Shown: positions 1 through 8,817, counted from the stretch's first letter. The stretch: DNA of 64,000 bases from UMGS363 sp051881815 (GCA_051881815.1 JBJEQP010000021.1:14547-78546); one strand, 5' to 3'. A program made the numbers and translations. The notes: generated by a model from the letters alone, not told the origin.

Positions 1-1
1 G

Positions 2-991
2 CTTATCTGGAAGAAGCTGAAAAGCTATGGTAAGGCGTTGGTTGTAACGACCTTGGCACAGTCACTCGGTACATTTATATTTGTATCGCTTGTTTTTGGC
101 ATTGTATTTTATTTTACCGGAGTGCCTGTCTACCTTGCGTTTGCTTTCGGCGGGATCGCACTTGCCACCGCACCTGCTCCGGCTCTGTCGATCGTTCAGG
201 AGTTCCGCACATCGGGACCTGTCACGGATACTCTTATCCCTATGGCGGTGCTGGACGATATCGTAGGTATTGCGGTATTTTTCACGGTTAACTCCTTTAT
301 CGCGCGTACTGTATCGGGCGGTACCGTTCCGCTTTATATGATACCCGTGATGATATTTCTGCCCGTGATCATCGGTGCTGTTGTGGGATTTGCCGCAGGA
401 AAAATACTGCAAAAGAATTTGGGCAAGGTCGGCACTATGGCGGTGCTTTTGGGCGGCATTACAATCACGGCCTTGATCGGACTTATCCTTAACAAGATGG
501 TATTCACCAATATTGCGCTGAATTATATGCTTATGGGTGTTGCATTTTCCGCTGTATTCTCCAATATGCTTGCGGAAGACAGGCTGGATGAATTGGTGAA
601 CCTGTTTCATCCCGTGCTTGCGGTCAGCCTGTTAGCAGCGATCGTTGACCTTGGTGCGCCTTTGGATTATCATCTTATCCTCGGAGCAGGTCTTTATACA
701 TTCATATACATTGTATCGAGAATATGCGGAAAGTACGGCGGTGCAAGGATAGGTGCCAAGCTTACGAAAATGCCTGCCACGGTACAGAAATACCTTGGTC
801 TTACCCTGCTGCCCCATTCGGGCGTATCGCTTGTTTTCACGGGAATTATCAGCTCTGTGCTGGCGGCATCGGAGCCGGAGCTTGCAACGATAGTAACGGG
901 CACAATTGCGGCTGCTGCGGTCATCAATGAGATAATCGCTGTGATCGCTGCCAAAAAGGGCTTTGAACTTGCCGGGGAGATAAAGAAGTAA
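2..991 (+). CDS. Cation:proton antiporter (CPA2/Kef-type), 5' truncated by window edge
   Basis: The reading frame is open to the first base of the window, so the N-terminus lies upstream; 329 residues are visible. The protein is almost wholly hydrophobic, with about nine to ten membrane segments. An unwound-helix-like stretch ATAPAPAL is followed by an acidic pair in VLDDIVGI, the arrangement found in Na+/H+ exchangers of the CPA superfamily where the Asp residues bind the cation. It probably exchanges Na+ or K+ for H+ across the cytoplasmic membrane. No C-terminal TrkA-N domain is present. A terminator follows at 1053. The family is clear; the ion is not. Confidence 0.85.
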   Translation, partial: LIWKKLKSYGKALVVTTLAQSLGTFIFVSLVFGIVFYFTGVPVYLAFAFGGIALATAPAPALSIVQEFRTSGPVTDTLIPMAVLDDIVGIAVFFTVNSFIARTVSGGTVPLYMIPVMIFLPVIIGAVVGFAAGKILQKNLGKVGTMAVLLGGITITALIGLILNKMVFTNIALNYMLMGVAFSAVFSNMLAEDRLDELVNLFHPVLAVSLLAAIVDLGAPLDYHLILGAGLYTFIYIVSRICGKYGGARIGAKLTKMPATVQKYLGLTLLPHSGVSLVFTGIISSVLAASEPELATIVTGTIAAAAVINEIIAVIAAKKGFELAGEIKK

Positions 992-1052
992 CAGCTGAAA
1001 TGACATTCGGATATTCCCCCAAATCATGTTTGACAAAAAGCGTGAACAAAAA

Positions 1053-1090
1053 ACAGCAGTTGGTTTCATTTTACAAAACCAACTGCTTTA
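1053..1090 (+). terminator. Rho-independent terminator after the antiporter
   Basis: The stem AGCAGTTGGTTT pairs with AAAACCAACTGCT across a short loop and is followed by TTTATTAT. It lies 62 bases after the antiporter stop codon. Confidence 0.75.
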
Positions 1091-1094
1091 TTAT

Positions 1095-1258
1095 GGGGTT
1101 CTCTAAAAACCGGGACACGAGCAAATTTTCGTCCATGACTTTGTTTAGCTGCAAGGCATCAAACCGCAGTAATACTTGATGTATTACAAGGTTTGATAAC
1201 GCAGCAGATGAACAAAGTCATAGAAAATTTGCCGTGAAGGAGGTTTTTAGAGGTTCCC
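1095..1258. repeat. Family 1 long-palindrome element, full copy A (164 bp)
   Basis: The whole segment folds as one imperfect stem-loop. The outer arms are CTCTAAAAACC and GGTTTTTAGAG, then GCAAATTTTC/GAAAATTTGC, ATGACTTTGTT/AACAAAGTCAT, ATCAAACC/GGTTTGAT and an apical GTAATAC/GTATTAC hairpin. An equally long copy in the same orientation lies at 26379-26542. It fills the gap between the antiporter terminator and the arsC stop codon, ending about five bases from that stop. No protein is encoded. It may act as a MITE-like element, as a 3'-end structure, or both. Confidence 0.85.
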
Positions 1259-1263
1259 TTATA

Positions 1264-1656
1264 TTATTTTGACAATTCGTCTTTCAGTTTTAAGATATTG
1301 TCCCTTATTCTGTCAATTACCTCGATGAAAACATCATCGCTTTCACCCGTGGGATCGGGCAAGCTCCAATTATCGTCAAATTCCCTGCCGATATACGGAC
1401 AGCCGACATCGCACCCCATTGATATTGCGATATCGGGCGAGGGTATTTCACCAAAGGTCTTGCTGTACTGCGTTTTTTCCATATCAATTCCGTACAGCTT
1501 TTTCATCAAACGAACGGCGTCACGGTTTATCTGCGGCTTTGTTTTTGTTCCTGCGGAATAGCTTTCAAAAACATCGGCTGCGAAATGCTTGCCGAGCGCT
1601 TCTGCAATTTGACTTCGGCAGGAGTTGTGTACGCATATAAAAGCGACCTTTTTCAA
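1264..1656 (-). CDS. arsC: Arsenate reductase, thioredoxin-coupled low-molecular-weight phosphatase type
   Basis: This 130-residue protein has the LMW tyrosine-phosphatase P-loop CX5R at Cys8-Arg14 (CVHNSCR) and a second cysteine pair Cys82/Cys86 in MGCDVGCP, the triple-Cys arrangement of thioredoxin-dependent ArsC. The SLPDPTG loop carries the general-acid Asp. It should reduce arsenate to arsenite in the cytoplasm, with the disulfide passed from Cys8 through Cys82 and Cys86 to a thioredoxin. It is the last gene of the arsR operon and starts one base after the thioredoxin-like gene, which could be its electron donor. Its 3' end abuts a family 1 palindrome. Confidence 0.92.
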   Translation of the reverse strand: MKKVAFICVHNSCRSQIAEALGKHFAADVFESYSAGTKTKPQINRDAVRLMKKLYGIDMEKTQYSKTFGEIPSPDIAISMGCDVGCPYIGREFDDNWSLPDPTGESDDVFIEVIDRIRDNILKLKDELSK

Positions 1657-1657
1657 G

Positions 1658-1972
1658 TCACTTCACCTCCATCAGCAGCTTTCCGACCTCCGAAGGCTTC
1701 AGCACTCTCCCCTGCGACACGATCTTTTCGTTGACAACGATAACGGGCATACTCATAACGCCGTACTCCGCAATTTTCTCCATATCTGTGATGTACTCCA
1801 CTTCAACGGGTATGCTCATTACTTCAAGCGCTTTTTTCACGTTTTCATACTGTAAATGACAGTTTTTGCAGCCTGCGCCGAGCACCTTTACGCTTTTGAT
1901 CCTTGCGATAAGTGCCTTGTCAACGGGGCGCTTTTTTTCTTCCGATTTTTTCATAAAATCAAACAATGCCAT
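1658..1972 (-). CDS. Small thioredoxin-family protein (MTH895/TM0996-like)
   Basis: This is a 104-residue cytoplasmic protein with a basic N-terminal extension (residues 1-22) and a thioredoxin fold. The redox motif is Cys35-Lys-Asn-Cys38 in GAGCKNC, and a cis-Pro stretch MSMPVIVVN lies later. Proteins of this family are regularly encoded next to ArsP/DUF318 permeases. It lies 12 bases after the permease and one base before arsC, so a role in redox supply or metalloid handling is likely. The specific partner is inference. Confidence 0.85.
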   Translation of the reverse strand: MALFDFMKKSEEKKRPVDKALIARIKSVKVLGAGCKNCHLQYENVKKALEVMSIPVEVEYITDMEKIAEYGVMSMPVIVVNEKIVSQGRVLKPSEVGKLLMEVK

Positions 1973-1984
1973 AATGAATTCCTC

Positions 1985-2998
1985 CTACATTATAAAACCT
2001 TGTATCACGTTAAAGAAATATCCCACAAGGATAATTCCTATCGTACAAATTACAATGAAGATGCCGAGCAGCTTCGGTTTTACAGCTTTTCGCAGCATTA
2101 TCATTGACGGCAGGGAAAGTGTAGTCACCGCCATCATAAACGAAAGCACAACACCGAGAAGTGCGCCCTTTGCAAGCAACGCTTCGGCAATCGGGATAGT
2201 ACCGAAAATGTCAGCATACATCGGAACGCCTGCGACTGTTGCGATAATCACGCCGAACGGATTATTGTCACCGAGAATATTTACGATAAATTCTTCGGGT
2301 ATCCAGTTGTGTATAACTGCGCCTATTGCAACGCCTATAAGAACGTAAGGGAAAACCTTTTTTGCCGTTTCCCAAACCTGATCGGCGGCATATTTTGCAC
2401 GGTCTTTGAAGCGAAGCTGCTCCTGCGGAACGTCGATCGGCTTTGCTTTTCGTATGAATTCTTCCACCTGATCTTCAAGATGCAGCTTTTCGATAAGCGT
2501 ACCGCCTGCGACCGCTATCACAAGTCCGACCAGAACATAGATAACTGCGACCTTCCAACCGAAAATGCTCATCAGCAGCACAAGCGAGCCGAGGTCGACC
2601 ATGGGCGAGGAAATAAGGAACGAGAACGTTACTCCGAGCGGCAGACCTGCGCTTGTAAATCCCATAAAAAGAGGTATTGACGAACAGGAGCAGAACGGCG
2701 TTACCGTCCCCAGCAGAGCGGCTATGATATTTGCCGTTATGCCGTGAAAACGTCCAAGTATTTTCTTTGTGCGTTCGGGCGGAAAATAGCTTTGGATATA
2801 TGAGATCACAAAGATCAGCACGCACAGCAGCACCATTATCTTTATCATATCATAAATAAAGAAGCTGACGCTGCCGCCGATTTTTCCGCTTGTATCAAGA
2901 CCGAGAGCGTTCAGCATCGAGCCGATAAGCCTTTTCAGCCACGCCATACCGAGTATCTCGTTCTGAAAAAAATCCCATATTGTTCCGAGAGTTTCCAT
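1985..2998 (-). CDS. ArsP/DUF318-type permease (putative organoarsenical or metalloid exporter)
   Basis: This 337-residue protein has about eight predicted membrane segments and the family hallmark TPFCSCSSIPLF, whose cysteines are implicated in trivalent arsenical transport in characterised ArsP proteins. A second conserved stretch, AGVPMYADIFGTIPIAEALL, lies in the C-terminal half. Characterised ArsP proteins export methylated or aromatic As(III); the substrate here is unknown. No ArsB or Acr3 homologue is present in the operon, so this is the only candidate exporter. A small hairpin at 3055-3077 separates it from the upstream gene. Confidence 0.87.
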   Translation of the reverse strand: METLGTIWDFFQNEILGMAWLKRLIGSMLNALGLDTSGKIGGSVSFFIYDMIKIMVLLCVLIFVISYIQSYFPPERTKKILGRFHGITANIIAALLGTVTPFCSCSSIPLFMGFTSAGLPLGVTFSFLISSPMVDLGSLVLLMSIFGWKVAVIYVLVGLVIAVAGGTLIEKLHLEDQVEEFIRKAKPIDVPQEQLRFKDRAKYAADQVWETAKKVFPYVLIGVAIGAVIHNWIPEEFIVNILGDNNPFGVIIATVAGVPMYADIFGTIPIAEALLAKGALLGVVLSFMMAVTTLSLPSMIMLRKAVKPKLLGIFIVICTIGIILVGYFFNVIQGFIM

Positions 2999-3054
2999 AA
3001 AAACCTGCCTTTCTATAAATAAATATAAATATGTCTATTTATTCTACCTTGATG

Positions 3055-3077
3055 AAGCCGTGAAGAACACGGCTTTT
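3055..3077 (-). other. Small hairpin inside the arsenic operon
   Basis: AAGCCGTG and CACGGCTT pair around a five-base loop just after the C_GCAxxG_C_C stop codon. On the transcribed minus strand the following bases are not a clean U tract, so it may be a processing or partial-attenuation structure rather than a full terminator. Confidence 0.4.
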
Positions 3078-3080
3078 CTG

Positions 3081-3524
3081 TTATTCGTAATCGGCAAGGA
3101 CATCTTCAAGTATCTCAACAGCACTTTTTATCGCTTTGGGACAAATGTCGCCGAACAGTCCCTTTTCTTTGATGCAAGCCATTTCATCGGGCTTTGACAG
3201 GTCATATCCGAGCAGGTCACGGCAGACAATAGTGCCGTTAGCTTCCTTGAAACGTTTTGTGTACTCGGCAGCGATCTCGTATGCTCTCGATTTCTGTTCG
3301 CTGTCGGCAGCGTCAAAATGACCGTATTTCAGTCCAAGCACCATAAGCGCTCCCGAAACAGCACCGCACATCTCACCGTTCCTTGCGCCGCCTCCGAAGG
3401 ATGTTCCAAGCATTAATGCAAGCTTTTCGTCAAGTCCGAAATCGGGTGCAAACGCCGTAAGCACCGCCTGGGAACAGTTGAAATTATTTGAAAACAGCTC
3501 AAGAGCCTTGTCGGTTTTATTCAT
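3081..3524 (-). CDS. C_GCAxxG_C_C family protein
   Basis: This 147-residue soluble protein has the spaced cysteines that name the family: NFNCSQAVL near the start, the Gly-rich GGGARNGEMCGAVSGALMVLG in the centre, then IVCRDLL, MACIKEK and DICPKAI. The pattern suggests a bound metal or iron-sulfur cluster, or redox cysteines; no biochemical function is established to my knowledge. It begins five bases after arsR and is probably cotranscribed, linking it here to metalloid response. Assignment to the family is firm; the function is open. Confidence 0.85.
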   Translation of the reverse strand: MNKTDKALELFSNNFNCSQAVLTAFAPDFGLDEKLALMLGTSFGGGARNGEMCGAVSGALMVLGLKYGHFDAADSEQKSRAYEIAAEYTKRFKEANGTIVCRDLLGYDLSKPDEMACIKEKGLFGDICPKAIKSAVEILEDVLADYE

Positions 3525-3529
3525 TGCGG

Positions 3530-3817
3530 TTATTCTCCTTTGTCATTTTTCAGCGAGTCAAGATATTCCTGCGCACGTCCTATCCCTGCTTCGGAGATCG
3601 AATAGTGCATCCACTTTCCCTCTTTGCGCCCGGTAACAATGCCGCTGTCGCAGAGTATTTTCATGTGGTGCGAAAGGGTAGGCTGTGTGATATTCATTTC
3701 TTCAAGGAGCATACAGGCGCATTTTTCTCCGCCCTTCAAAAGCTGCAGTATTTTTATACGGTTTTCATCACAGAAGGCTTTGAAAATAACGGCGGTTGTT
3801 TTTGCGTCAATATCCAT
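3530..3817 (-). CDS. arsR: ArsR-family metalloid-responsive repressor
   Basis: This 95-residue winged-helix protein has a recognition helix region TQPTLSHHMKIL and wing GRKEGKWMHYSI. Cys33 and Cys35 in EKCACML sit at the start of the DNA-binding region like the CxC arsenite-binding box of ArsR. It should repress its own operon (five genes to 1264) and release DNA on binding As(III) or a related metalloid. A consensus promoter lies upstream at 3873-3901, and a dyad just downstream of the -10 box is the likely operator. Confidence 0.92.
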   Translation of the reverse strand: MDIDAKTTAVIFKAFCDENRIKILQLLKGGEKCACMLLEEMNITQPTLSHHMKILCDSGIVTGRKEGKWMHYSISEAGIGRAQEYLDSLKNDKGE

Positions 3818-3853
3818 TGTATCATCCCTTTCAGAGAAAATTTTACATCACAT

Positions 3854-3901
3854 TGATGATCATCTATATATTATTATACACGATAGATAGAGATTTGTCA
3901 A
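3854..3901 (-). promoter_or_regulatory. arsR operon promoter with dyad operator
   Basis: On the minus strand TTGACA (3896-3901) is separated by 17 bases from TATAAT (3873-3878). Just downstream, GATGATCATC (3855-3864) forms a dyad in a position suited to ArsR binding. The boxes are seen directly; operator identity is inferred. Confidence 0.75.
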
Positions 3902-3937
3902 TATAAAACATAAAAATATTTTGGGATTTAAAGCAGC

Positions 3938-6577
3938 TTAACTCTTTTTGCTCAATACATCATGCAATTCCTGAACGACTTCCTCCATATTTATCGGCTT
4001 GGAAATAAAGCCGTTCATACCGCATTCTGCCGCTGCTCTGCGGTCTTCGTCAAAAGCATTTGCCGTCATAGCAACTATTGGAACAGCAGCCAGAGCGGTA
4101 TTCTTCAATGCCCTTATGCTCTTTGTGGCTTCATATCCGTTCATAACAGGCATCTGGATATCCATAAGCACAAGGTCATATTTGCCGGGCTTTGAAGCAG
4201 CTATTATATCCACCGCTTCCTTGCCGTTTTCCGCTGTATCTACGATAAAGCCGTATTCACCCAGTATCTCATAAGCTATCTCTCGGTTAAGCTCGTTGTC
4301 CTCAACAAGCAGCAGGCGTTTACCTTTAAAGCTGTCGGTCTCTTTTGTAAAGGGAAGTACATTTTCCTCCTCTTTCTTCCGATGACCCAGAGCATTCAGA
4401 AGCGAATCACGAAGATCGGACATAAACATAGGTTTGGAGCAGAATGCAGTCACACCGGCTGCTCTTGCTTCGACTTCAATATCAGACCAGTCGTATGCAG
4501 TTAGAATGATTATGGGCGTATCATCCCCAAGCGCACGGATTTGCCTTGTGACCTCAATACCGTTCATATCGGGCAGCCGCCAGTCGATGATATAGGCATG
4601 GAAAGCATCGTTCATTTCGATCGACTGCCTTGCGCGAAGAACAGCTTCTTTTCCGGAAAGCGTCCACTCCGAACGCATACCAACCTTGACCAGCATTTTT
4701 GTAACGCTGTCGCAGGTATTGAAGTCATCGTCAACGACCAGAGCTTTAAGTCCCGAAAGCTCGGCGATTTTTTCAATGCTTCTGCGTTCGGACTGCAATT
4801 TAAGGCATAGGGTGATAACAAACTCCGTACCCTTGTCCTGCTCGCTGTGTACTTCGATAGTTCCGCCCATCATATCAATGATATTCTTGGAAATTGCCAT
4901 GCCAAGACCTGTTCCCTGTATCTTGCTGACGGTTGAAGAACGTTCACGCTCGAACGGCTCAAAAACGTGTTCCGCAAACTCGGGACTCATACCGATACCC
5001 GTATCCTTTACACGAATTTCGTACAGTCCTTTTCCCTCGGGAGCATTATGTATCTGTGTAACTCTGACGGATACCGTACCGCCGGAAGGGGTAAATTTTA
5101 TTGCATTGGATAACAGATTTAAAAGCACCTGATTGATACGGGTCTTGTCACAGATAACATCCTCATCCGAAACGTCAATAACGTCCATAAAAAGATCCAG
5201 CTGCTTTGCGTGTATCTGTCCGTTGATGATCGTTTTGATATCGTGGAGCATATCCGAGAGATTTGCTTCCGTTTCATCAAGCTTTATCTTTCCGCTTTCG
5301 ATACGGCTCATATCGAGGATATCGTTTATAAGAGAAAGCAGATGATTGCTTGAAGAAAGGATTTTTGAAAGATAGTCCTTTACTCTTTCGGTGTTTTCTG
5401 CGTTTGTCATTGCAAGGGTCGTAAAACCGATGATCGCATTCATAGGTGTACGGATATCGTGGGACATATTTGAAAGGAATGTGCTTTTAGCTTTATTCGC
5501 ATCCTCAGCCATGTGGAAGGATTGTTCAGCCAGATGCCTTGCCTCTTCCAGTGATGCATTGTTTTCACGAAGCTGCTCATTAAGCTTCTCAAGCTTAATG
5601 TTCTGCGCATTTGTATTCTTTTGAGATCGGTAGCTAACAAAGGAGATCGCTATCAAAGAAAACAATACAATAAACATAACTGCCAGCAGCGATGTTCTGT
5701 TTATCGTCTTTACATTTGAAATTCTTGTTCCCATGACTACGGACTGATCTATGGAAATTACAATGTGCCAATCAATACCGGGGATCTTTGAAAAGCTTAC
5801 GATCTCATCTTCCCCCGAATCCAGCACAACATGAATTGCATCGCTCTTCCCCGAAAGCAGATATTCCCTAAAGGAATCGCTGTCCTTCACAACATCATGA
5901 TTAAGAAACTCTGCATCCTTGAATGTGCCGAAGAACAGATACCTGTTTTCCGAATCCGGAAGGTTATCGGAATGGAGCAGCGTTGTACCTTTGCTGTCAA
6001 TGATCCTGATCTGTCCGTTTCCGCCGAAGGATTCCATCTTTAAAAGTCCCAGATAGGAATCCAGTTTATAGTACACAAAAAGATACTCCATCTTCTCTTT
6101 GTCCACATACAAGGGCGTTATCTTTGTTCCGAACATCAGAAGGTCCATATCTTTATCCTGACGCAGAAGAAGAATTCTTTCTTCGCCCCGCATCAACGGC
6201 AGCGTGTCCTTGGTGATCTGATTCGTTCCCTGTTCTCCGGAACTGTCCAGATAACCGCCTTCATCGGAAAGCAGCAGCATCTTATATGCGTCGGGTGACG
6301 CATTTTTTAAAAAGGAGGCAACCATATCTGCCGAATGGTCTTCCATATTCTCCAGCGCTACACTTACAGTATCTATCTGCTTCCAGTTGTTGGTCAGCTG
6401 ATTCTCTATAATACTGTCCATCTGCACTGCGTTTTCCGTCAGAAGCGCAAGCGCCTCCCGTTCGGTAACGTCGTTTACGGAATTCATAGTATTGGACATA
6501 AGAAAATACGTCAGCAGCAATGCCAATATGAGAACCACTGCGACAATAGGTGCTATTTTAAGCTGATTCTTCCTCAT
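3938..6577 (-). CDS. Hybrid sensor histidine kinase with two receiver domains
   Basis: This 879-residue membrane protein has TM1 at about residues 8-27, an extracytoplasmic Cache-like sensor at 30-290, TM2 at about 296-316 and a coiled coil at 322-360. The HisKA domain has the phospho-acceptor His373 in SNMSHDIRTPMN. The HATPase domain has its N box NLLSNAIKF and G boxes DTGIGMS and GTGLGMAI. The first receiver has IIDWRLPDMNG and the second has LMDIQMPVMNG, each with a phosphorylatable Asp. No HPt domain or DNA-binding output is present. It lies 25 bases after the binding-protein/nucleotidase lipoprotein and is probably cotranscribed with it, so that lipoprotein may deliver the signal. Confidence 0.92.
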   Translation of the reverse strand: MRKNQLKIAPIVAVVLILALLLTYFLMSNTMNSVNDVTEREALALLTENAVQMDSIIENQLTNNWKQIDTVSVALENMEDHSADMVASFLKNASPDAYKMLLLSDEGGYLDSSGEQGTNQITKDTLPLMRGEERILLLRQDKDMDLLMFGTKITPLYVDKEKMEYLFVYYKLDSYLGLLKMESFGGNGQIRIIDSKGTTLLHSDNLPDSENRYLFFGTFKDAEFLNHDVVKDSDSFREYLLSGKSDAIHVVLDSGEDEIVSFSKIPGIDWHIVISIDQSVVMGTRISNVKTINRTSLLAVMFIVLFSLIAISFVSYRSQKNTNAQNIKLEKLNEQLRENNASLEEARHLAEQSFHMAEDANKAKSTFLSNMSHDIRTPMNAIIGFTTLAMTNAENTERVKDYLSKILSSSNHLLSLINDILDMSRIESGKIKLDETEANLSDMLHDIKTIINGQIHAKQLDLFMDVIDVSDEDVICDKTRINQVLLNLLSNAIKFTPSGGTVSVRVTQIHNAPEGKGLYEIRVKDTGIGMSPEFAEHVFEPFERERSSTVSKIQGTGLGMAISKNIIDMMGGTIEVHSEQDKGTEFVITLCLKLQSERRSIEKIAELSGLKALVVDDDFNTCDSVTKMLVKVGMRSEWTLSGKEAVLRARQSIEMNDAFHAYIIDWRLPDMNGIEVTRQIRALGDDTPIIILTAYDWSDIEVEARAAGVTAFCSKPMFMSDLRDSLLNALGHRKKEEENVLPFTKETDSFKGKRLLLVEDNELNREIAYEILGEYGFIVDTAENGKEAVDIIAASKPGKYDLVLMDIQMPVMNGYEATKSIRALKNTALAAVPIVAMTANAFDEDRRAAAECGMNGFISKPINMEEVVQELHDVLSKKS

Positions 6578-6602
6578 TTAAAAAAACCTCTGAAATTTTC
6601 TT

Positions 6603-8519
6603 TTATTTCACGATTTTCAAGCCGTCAGGCGCTCCCGAGATCACTCCGCCCTTGCTGTCAAGATAGCTGATGAACATATCACTGAATACAAGTTCATCGT
6701 ATGATTTTACAACAGGAAGGTTCCTCACCGCTCCCTTTACGGAGGCTGCAATAAATTCGTCCTCGGGAGCTATTTCCTTGCCGTTGTACTTGATGGAAAC
6801 ATATCTTTCACCTTCGGGCTTTGAGGGGTCATACTCAACGTCAAGACCTGCAAGACCGACAAATGTATCCTTGTTTGCTTCGAGAATATCCATGATCTGC
6901 TGTCCCGTGATCTTTACGGTAACAATGTTGATATGGTTCGGGTCTTCGGAAACGGTACCTACAGTCATTCTTGTAGTCATCAATCCGTCAATTTCCTGAG
7001 CGGTAATAGGTCCGTCAAACAATCTGTTTTTCATTCCAAAGCTTGTTCTGCATTGTACCATTCCTATATCTGCGCCTGTAGCATGAATATACGCTTCCCC
7101 CACAATGACGGCCGTTTCCTCTACGGAAAGCATTTCCGTGGAAGTACCGAAGGATTCCTCTTCCACAGGCTTGTTTTCAAGCGCTTCGTCCCTTACTCTG
7201 TCGGCTTCCCTCAACCAATCCTCTATCGTGATATTTCCGGCTGCAAGGTCAGGGGTCGACTGATGCATATACGATTCCACTGCTCCGGATCTGCCTGCAA
7301 AATTATAACGGGTTATAACTCTTCCCTGACTAAAGGTATCTCTTACTTCATCATAGAACGGATCATCCGTAAGATTGCTCTGTTTAAGAAGATTAATCTC
7401 TCCTCCGCCGCCCTCGATCATAAGATCCTGACCTTCCATGGTGCTGAAGAAATTGAAGATCTCAAGGATAGCGTTCTTCTTTTCCTCGTCCTGCGCAGCT
7501 CTTTTGGTCATGCCGAAATAGCATCTTGGCATTGAGATAAGATAATCGGAGTCTTCCTCATCGCTTGTGTAAAAGGGCATCATTCCTATCTCATGGAGGT
7601 TATCGGGAGTTTCAGCATTTTCACGTTCATTGAAGCCCTGCGCAGACTGACATTCGATAGTCATAAGCGATGTGTGGTAACGGTAAAGCTTGGCTGTACG
7701 AACAGGCGCTCTCACTTCCCAGAAATCGGGTGATAATATTCCATCGTCAAAGAGCTTTATAAGCTTTTGTGCTGCACCTTCCATGTGGCCTATCATGCTT
7801 TCATTGCCATGCTGATACTTGTCCAGCCACAGCGCATTGTCAACGCTTTTGATGTAGTCGTTAAAGCAGTATGTATCAAAAATAAATGACCACATATCCG
7901 GCCATTTTACCGTAGGAACAAAGGGTTCAATATCAACTGTTATTTTTGCATTGGGGTCGTTTTCATCGGGCTCTGTTCCTGTAAGCTTCATCGCCCTGAC
8001 ATTATCAAGAAGCTTTACAAACTCCGTGTAGCTGTGGGGGACTTCAAGACCGAGCTCGTTAAACATCGTTTTATCATACACTAATCCGTAAACATAAACG
8101 GGACCGGGAAGATAATAAAGTCCGCCGTCCTCGTTGACGCATTCCGAAACTGCCGAAAGATAAAAGTTGTTGGAAAATTCCTCCTCCGACAGATCGTAGA
8201 ATTTTTCTGCGATAAGCTTATCGTCCATAACACTAAGCCCCTCATAAAGATATATGTCGGGCTCAATATTACGTTCCATTTCCTTTGAGATGATATAGTT
8301 GGGATTGCCTACAAGCTCGTCCGTAACAATATCAACATTCGGAAACTTATCCTCCAATACAGCTTCCAGATCCATATTCATTCTGCCGCACTGATACTGA
8401 ACTTTGATCCGGATCTTTTCATCGGATGCCTGTGAAGTATTGCCGTTTCCGCAGCCGCATATAATGCTCGCCGCCATTGCAGGCAAAAGCAGCATACTTA
8501 TAGTTTTTTTGGTTTTCAT
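6603..8519 (-). CDS. Lipoprotein: solute-binding domain fused to a 5'-nucleotidase C-terminal-like domain
   Basis: The 638-residue product has a lipoprotein signal peptide with likely lipidated Cys23 (lipobox ICGC). Residues about 35-440 look like an ABC-type family 1 solute-binding protein (KIRIKVQYQCGR, DIYLYEG, YDKTMFNELGLEVP). Residues about 470-638 (ETAVIVGEAYIHATGADIG, FDGPITAQEI, ITGQQIMDILEAN) resemble the substrate-specificity domain of 5'-nucleotidases, but the metal-binding catalytic domain is absent. It should sit on the outer face of the membrane. There are no transporter genes nearby; the next gene is a hybrid histidine kinase. A sensory rather than transport role is inferred. 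Confidence 0.82.
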   Translation of the reverse strand: MKTKKTISMLLLPAMAASIICGCGNGNTSQASDEKIRIKVQYQCGRMNMDLEAVLEDKFPNVDIVTDELVGNPNYIISKEMERNIEPDIYLYEGLSVMDDKLIAEKFYDLSEEEFSNNFYLSAVSECVNEDGGLYYLPGPVYVYGLVYDKTMFNELGLEVPHSYTEFVKLLDNVRAMKLTGTEPDENDPNAKITVDIEPFVPTVKWPDMWSFIFDTYCFNDYIKSVDNALWLDKYQHGNESMIGHMEGAAQKLIKLFDDGILSPDFWEVRAPVRTAKLYRYHTSLMTIECQSAQGFNERENAETPDNLHEIGMMPFYTSDEEDSDYLISMPRCYFGMTKRAAQDEEKKNAILEIFNFFSTMEGQDLMIEGGGGEINLLKQSNLTDDPFYDEVRDTFSQGRVITRYNFAGRSGAVESYMHQSTPDLAAGNITIEDWLREADRVRDEALENKPVEEESFGTSTEMLSVEETAVIVGEAYIHATGADIGMVQCRTSFGMKNRLFDGPITAQEIDGLMTTRMTVGTVSEDPNHINIVTVKITGQQIMDILEANKDTFVGLAGLDVEYDPSKPEGERYVSIKYNGKEIAPEDEFIAASVKGAVRNLPVVKSYDELVFSDMFISYLDSKGGVISGAPDGLKIVK

Positions 8520-8566
8520 CTTTTTTCTCCCTTCAGGGCATTATCGCAAAAAACAATGTTGTTTTA

Positions 8567-8672
8567 TACTTAAAACCATTTAAAAACTGTACAAAAAATC
8601 AAGCAAAAATCTCTCGTATATGGATTTTGCGCAGATTTTTTGTCTACAGTTTAAATGGTTTTTAGTATTATA
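8567..8672. repeat. AT-rich long palindrome in the intergenic region
   Basis: The left arm (AAAACCATTTAAA, ACTGTA, ACAAAAAATC) is repeated in inverted form on the right (GATTTTTTGTCTACAGT, TTTAAATGGTTTTTAGTAT), giving a stem of about 45 pairs with small bulges around a centre near 8620. It lies upstream of the binding-protein lipoprotein. No second copy was recognised in this window. Confidence 0.7.
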
Positions 8673-8817
8673 CTAAGGAAACGTATTAATCAGCTTTTCC
8701 CTAATAAGACTGTTTTGTAAAAAGCGTACAATATATGTGGATAGATTTATTGTATCATATTATGTCAAAAAAATCAAGGATTTTTGAATTTTTTATATAT
8801 TTTCCATCTATATCATA

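Noticed and set aside
62..610. Long minus-strand open frame opposite the antiporter
   Set aside because: Composition is His/Lys/Arg/Cys-rich and mirrors a hydrophobic gene on the other strand; it has no ribosome site or family resemblance.
1095..1258. CRISPR-like repeat
   Set aside because: Only one palindrome is present here, without regularly spaced direct repeats; no cas genes are in the window.
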